Below, one piece after another: positions 61,215 through 64,000 of a stretch of DNA of 64,000 bases. The notes below the pieces were generated by a model, which had not been told where the DNA came from, made no database searches, and worked only from the letters and a program-made list of their open reading frames with translations. The stretch spans positions 1 through 64,000 of the forward strand of contig DDUU01000056.1 in assembly GCA_002344965.1 (NCBI GenBank), read 5' to 3'. Within the stretch, counting starts at the first letter, position 1; every line of letters begins with the position of its first letter. Made by a program: the position numbers and the translations under genes. This DNA is from Candidatus Tepidiaquacellales bacterium UBA2330 (GTDB taxonomy: Bacteria; Bacteroidota; Ignavibacteria; Tepidaquicellales; Tepidaquicellaceae).

Positions 61215-61967
61215 TTACTGAATCTTCATTTCAAGTTCACTTAACTGCTCAGCTGAATTCACGCCGGTGATCTCTGTAATATTATTTACTTTAAATGCGC
61301 CGGACTTTATTCCCTTTGAACTGAAATATTTAAATATATCCGTTAGATAATACTCACCCTGAGCATTATCGGTGCTGAGAGTGTTAATTGCTTCAAATAA
61401 AATTTTACTGTCTACAATATAAATCCCTGAATTAATTTCATTGCATTTTAATTCTTCCTCGCTGCAGTCTTTATGCTCTCTGATGTCATAAAATTCCCCT
61501 TCTTCATTTCTCAAAACTCTGCCGTAACCTGTAGGAACCTCAGGTGCTGCGGAGATAAGACTTGCTTTAAAATTATTCTCACTGTGAAATTTCAAAAATA
61601 ATCTTACAGTATTTTCAGTCAGTAGAGGAACGTCACCGGAAAGGATTAGGACATTGCCTTCAAAATTTTTAAGCAGTTCACGAGTTTGCATAACAGCGTG
61701 TCCCGTACCAAGCTGTTCATCCTGATGAGCATAAAATATTTTACCGGACAATTCTGAAAATCTTTTATCAAGAAAATCCATTACTGATTGTTTTTGATGG
61801 CCGACAATTGGAATTATTAAATCAGAGTTTATTTTCTCCGTAAGACTGACTACATACTCTATAAGCGGCTTACCTTTTAGTTCAAACATAACTTTTGATT
61901 TACCGGGATTATTCATTCTTTTCCCTTTACCGGCAGCCATAATAACAGCAGCTATTTTTTTTTTCAT
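61215..61967 (-). CDS. GlmU-like nucleotidyltransferase (N-terminal domain only)
   Basis: A 250-residue sugar-phosphate nucleotidyltransferase. The signature MAAGKGKRMNNPGKSKVMFE, then QLGTGHAVMQT, SGDVPLL and GEYYLTDIFKYF matches the pyrophosphorylase half of GlmU. The left-handed helix acetyltransferase half is absent, so this is a single-function enzyme; the acetyl step would need another protein. Part of the minus-strand operon, 35 bp after panC. Confidence 0.88.
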   Translation of the reverse strand: MKKKIAAVIMAAGKGKRMNNPGKSKVMFELKGKPLIEYVVSLTEKINSDLIIPIVGHQKQSVMDFLDKRFSELSGKIFYAHQDEQLGTGHAVMQTRELLKNFEGNVLILSGDVPLLTENTVRLFLKFHSENNFKASLISAAPEVPTGYGRVLRNEEGEFYDIREHKDCSEEELKCNEINSGIYIVDSKILFEAINTLSTDNAQGEYYLTDIFKYFSSKGIKSGAFKVNNITEITGVNSAEQLSELEMKIQ

Positions 61968-62002
61968 TTAATGATATTAGAAATTTATTTTCCGAAGAGA
62001 TT

Positions 62003-62863
62003 TTATTTTGAGAATATAATGTTATCGATAAGTCTTGTGTTCCCTGCCTTACATGCAAGGGAAATTAAAATTTCCCCGCTAAAACCGGACAGGTCTTTAA
62101 TTTCATTCAGAAATTCATTGTCGGTGATTTTATAATACTGCAGTTCAAATTCAGGTGCTTTTTCTTTTAAAATTTCTTCTGCATATTCGTAAATAAATTC
62201 TGTGTCGCTGATTTTTTCCTCAAGTATCAGCCGCTTTCCTTCATTAAGAATAAAAAATAGCACTGACGCTTTTTGCTTTTGCTCTTCTGTCAGAAAAGTA
62301 TTTCTGGAACTTTTCGCAAGACCGTTTGCTTCTCTGATGGTTTCGCAGACAACTAATTCAGTATCGATATTTAGATCACTGATCATTCTTTTCAAAACAG
62401 CATTTTGCTGAGCGTCTTTCTGTCCGAGATAAAACTTACGAGGAGCTGTAATGTTAAGTAATTTTGTAACTACCGTTGCGACTCCGTCAAAATGACCAGG
62501 TCTGAAATCTCCTTCCAGCTTTTGAGTTACATTGGAGACAGATACTTTAGTAAAACTATTCTCACCGTACATTTCAGAAACTTCCGGATTGAAAATATAA
62601 TCTGCGCCGGCTTTTTCACAAATATGAAAATCCCTAACAATATCTCTCGGATACTTGTCGAAATCTTCTCCTTTCCCGAACTGTGTAGGATTAACAAATA
62701 TACTAACTATTAAAATATCATTTTCAGCTTTTGCTTTATGCATAAGCGAAACATGACCTTCATGCAGAAAGCCCATAGTAGGCACGAGAGCGACGGATTT
62801 ACCGGAGCATTTGTAATATTCAGAGATCTGCTGAACTGCTCTGCTCTCTTTTACAACTTTCAT
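62003..62863 (-). CDS. panC: pantothenate synthetase
   Basis: A 286-residue enzyme that joins pantoate and beta-alanine in coenzyme A synthesis. The HIGH-type site is PTMGFLHEGHVSL, with FVNPTQF, GHFDGVATVVTKL and FYLGQKDAQQ present. The length is standard. Its ATG shares the last A of the accD stop (TAATG), so the two are coupled. Confidence 0.96.
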   Translation of the reverse strand: MKVVKESRAVQQISEYYKCSGKSVALVPTMGFLHEGHVSLMHKAKAENDILIVSIFVNPTQFGKGEDFDKYPRDIVRDFHICEKAGADYIFNPEVSEMYGENSFTKVSVSNVTQKLEGDFRPGHFDGVATVVTKLLNITAPRKFYLGQKDAQQNAVLKRMISDLNIDTELVVCETIREANGLAKSSRNTFLTEEQKQKASVLFFILNEGKRLILEEKISDTEFIYEYAEEILKEKAPEFELQYYKITDNEFLNEIKDLSGFSGEILISLACKAGNTRLIDNIIFSK

Positions 62864-63705
62864 TAATTTTGAAGAAGTTTTAGGATTTGAGTTAGTTTAT
62901 CTTTCATATCTTTTCTGTTCACAATAAGATCAATGAAACCATGCTCAAGGAGGAATTCGGATTTCTGAAAACCGGGGGGCAGATCTTTTCCGGTTGCCTG
63001 CTTTACAACTCTTGGACCGGCAAAAGCAATCAATGCTTTCGGTTCTGCAATATTCAGATCGCCTAGCATGGAAAATGATGCCGTGGATCCGCCGGTAGTC
63101 GGATTAGTAAGAATTGAAATATAAGGGATTTTTTCATTATTTAGTTTTGCGAGCTTTGAACTTGTTTTGGCAAGCTGCATCAGCGATATTGCGCCTTCCA
63201 TCATTCGCGCACCACCGCTTGACGATATCAGTATCAAAGGATATTTTGTTTTTATTGCTTTGTCAATAGCCCTGCTTATCTTTTCACCGACTACGCTTCC
63301 CATACTTCCGCCGATGAAAGCAAAATCCATACAGCCTATCACTACATCGATTGTATTTATCTTAGCTGTACCTGTCCTGATTGCATCATAAAGATCCGTT
63401 TTATTTATTGTATCCTCAATCCTTTTTTTGTATGGTTTAGTATCTTCAAAATCCAACGGGTCTACTGCCCTGATTTTTTTATCAGTTTCCTTAAATGAAT
63501 TTTCATCAAGTAGTAATTTGAAATACTCTTCACTGCCGATCCTGAAATGATGTCCGCAGTGAGTGCAGACATAAAAATTAGATTCTATTGTTTTTTTATG
63601 AATCATTTCCGAGCAATCCGGACATTTGAACCAGTTACCGTCAGATAAATCTTTTTTAGGTTCGTTAGTTGATATGTTTTCTTTGGATCTTTTAAACCAG
63701 GCCAT
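62863..63705 (-). CDS. accD: acetyl-CoA carboxylase carboxyltransferase subunit beta
   Basis: A 280-residue protein with an N-terminal zinc ribbon (CPDC and CTHC, residues about 28-50) and a crotonase-fold carboxyltransferase domain (GSMGSVVGEKI, SSGGARMMEGAISLMQ, PTTGGSTASFSMLGD). It makes malonyl-CoA together with AccA, which is not visible here. It is the first gene of the minus-strand operon, unless the partial gene to its right belongs too. Confidence 0.96.
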   Translation of the reverse strand: MAWFKRSKENISTNEPKKDLSDGNWFKCPDCSEMIHKKTIESNFYVCTHCGHHFRIGSEEYFKLLLDENSFKETDKKIRAVDPLDFEDTKPYKKRIEDTINKTDLYDAIRTGTAKINTIDVVIGCMDFAFIGGSMGSVVGEKISRAIDKAIKTKYPLILISSSGGARMMEGAISLMQLAKTSSKLAKLNNEKIPYISILTNPTTGGSTASFSMLGDLNIAEPKALIAFAGPRVVKQATGKDLPPGFQKSEFLLEHGFIDLIVNRKDMKDKLTQILKLLQN

Positions 63706-63751
63706 ATAATATGTTTATTCTAAAATAGAAAAGATAAGAACCAATTTAAAA

Positions 63752-64000
63752 TCAATTTTTAGGAACATAATTTTCAACATATTCAGGACGAAAGTATTCA
63801 ATATCTGAAAAGTTGTTCTCAGAAATACTTATGGATGTCAGTTCAATTTGTGATTTCATTACATCATTCTCAGGAAAGTCTGAATAAAATTTTAAGCGTT
63901 CTGATTCCGGAATATGATGCAGATATTCTTTTTTAATAATAAAAGAAGAATCATTTTTAAGTATATCAATTAAATTTCCCGAGGCGTATTCAGAAATTCT
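63752..64000 (-). CDS. partial gene running off the right edge, unknown
   Basis: A minus-strand frame open from the last base of the window to a TGA at 63752, giving the last 82 residues of a protein. It reads YLHHIPESERLKFYSDF and FSDIEYFRPEYVENYVPKN at the end. The composition is coding-like. No family recognised; the start lies outside the window. Confidence 0.6.
   Translation of the reverse strand, partial: RISEYASGNLIDILKNDSSFIIKKEYLHHIPESERLKFYSDFPENDVMKSQIELTSISISENNFSDIEYFRPEYVENYVPKN

Noticed and set aside
1..64000. tRNA or rRNA genes
   Set aside because: No segment showed the T-loop, anticodon and acceptor pairing of a tRNA or a stretch recognisable as rRNA when read by eye; a covariance-model scan would settle it.

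Overview
The window looks like a piece of an Ignavibacteria-type genome (the Bacteroidota/Chlorobi group). Surface proteins end in the C-terminal sorting domain of the type IX secretion system (motif QNYPNPFNP followed by a Gly/Tyr-rich strand). PorD- and PorV-like T9SS genes are present, and respiration uses alternative complex III with a caa3/A2-type oxygen reductase. The DNA is AT-rich, many genes have clear Shine-Dalgarno sites, and TTG and GTG starts are common. No tRNA, rRNA or CRISPR array was recognised.

Region 1 (1-4199) holds a secreted FG-GAP repeat protein, an HMA-domain lipoprotein and long non-coding stretches with palindromes. Region 2 (4200-22968) is one large plus-strand respiratory cluster: actA, a small Tat-like protein, actB, actC, an actD-actE fusion, actF, an extra cytochrome c, a SCO-type copper chaperone, cytochrome oxidase subunits I, III, IV and II, haem O synthase and a membrane-bound cytochrome c protein. 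Two of its gaps (8403-10874 and 13491-14177) have been invaded by three copies of a 258-273 bp repeat derived from a T9SS sorting domain. Two of these copies bracket a complete surface-protein gene exactly.

Region 3 (23028-32346) is a set of surface or accessory genes: a TolB-like lipoprotein, a truncated subtilisin-like gene next to an IS3-family element with intact ends, a class III sirtuin lacking its zinc cysteines, an OmpA/TSP3 protein and a large IgGFc-binding-like T9SS cargo protein.

Region 4 (32347-46651) is the most unusual part. It is a 14.3 kb, visibly AT-richer island bounded by two direct copies of the last 238 bp of porD (only 3 mismatches). No integrase is recognisable inside. 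It encodes a secreted barrel-like protein, a patatin/DUF3376 phospholipase, a small membrane protein, a membrane protein ending in a degenerate receiver-like domain, two subtilisins without signal peptides, an opposite-strand stand-alone I9-type protease inhibitor between them, a Gly/Ser repeat protein, and a propeller sensor kinase with its NarL-type regulator. I read it as a candidate protease/phospholipase conflict or cell-death module; that function is inference.

Region 5 (46414-64000) is mostly housekeeping: porD, a PorV-like gene, an aldo/keto reductase, a PfkB kinase, an RmlD-like reductase, serS, a lone nuoJ, a HEAT-repeat protein, the xdhABC operon, a lipoprotein, and a minus-strand accD-panC-glmU-like-glmM-like operon, with a partial gene at the right edge.
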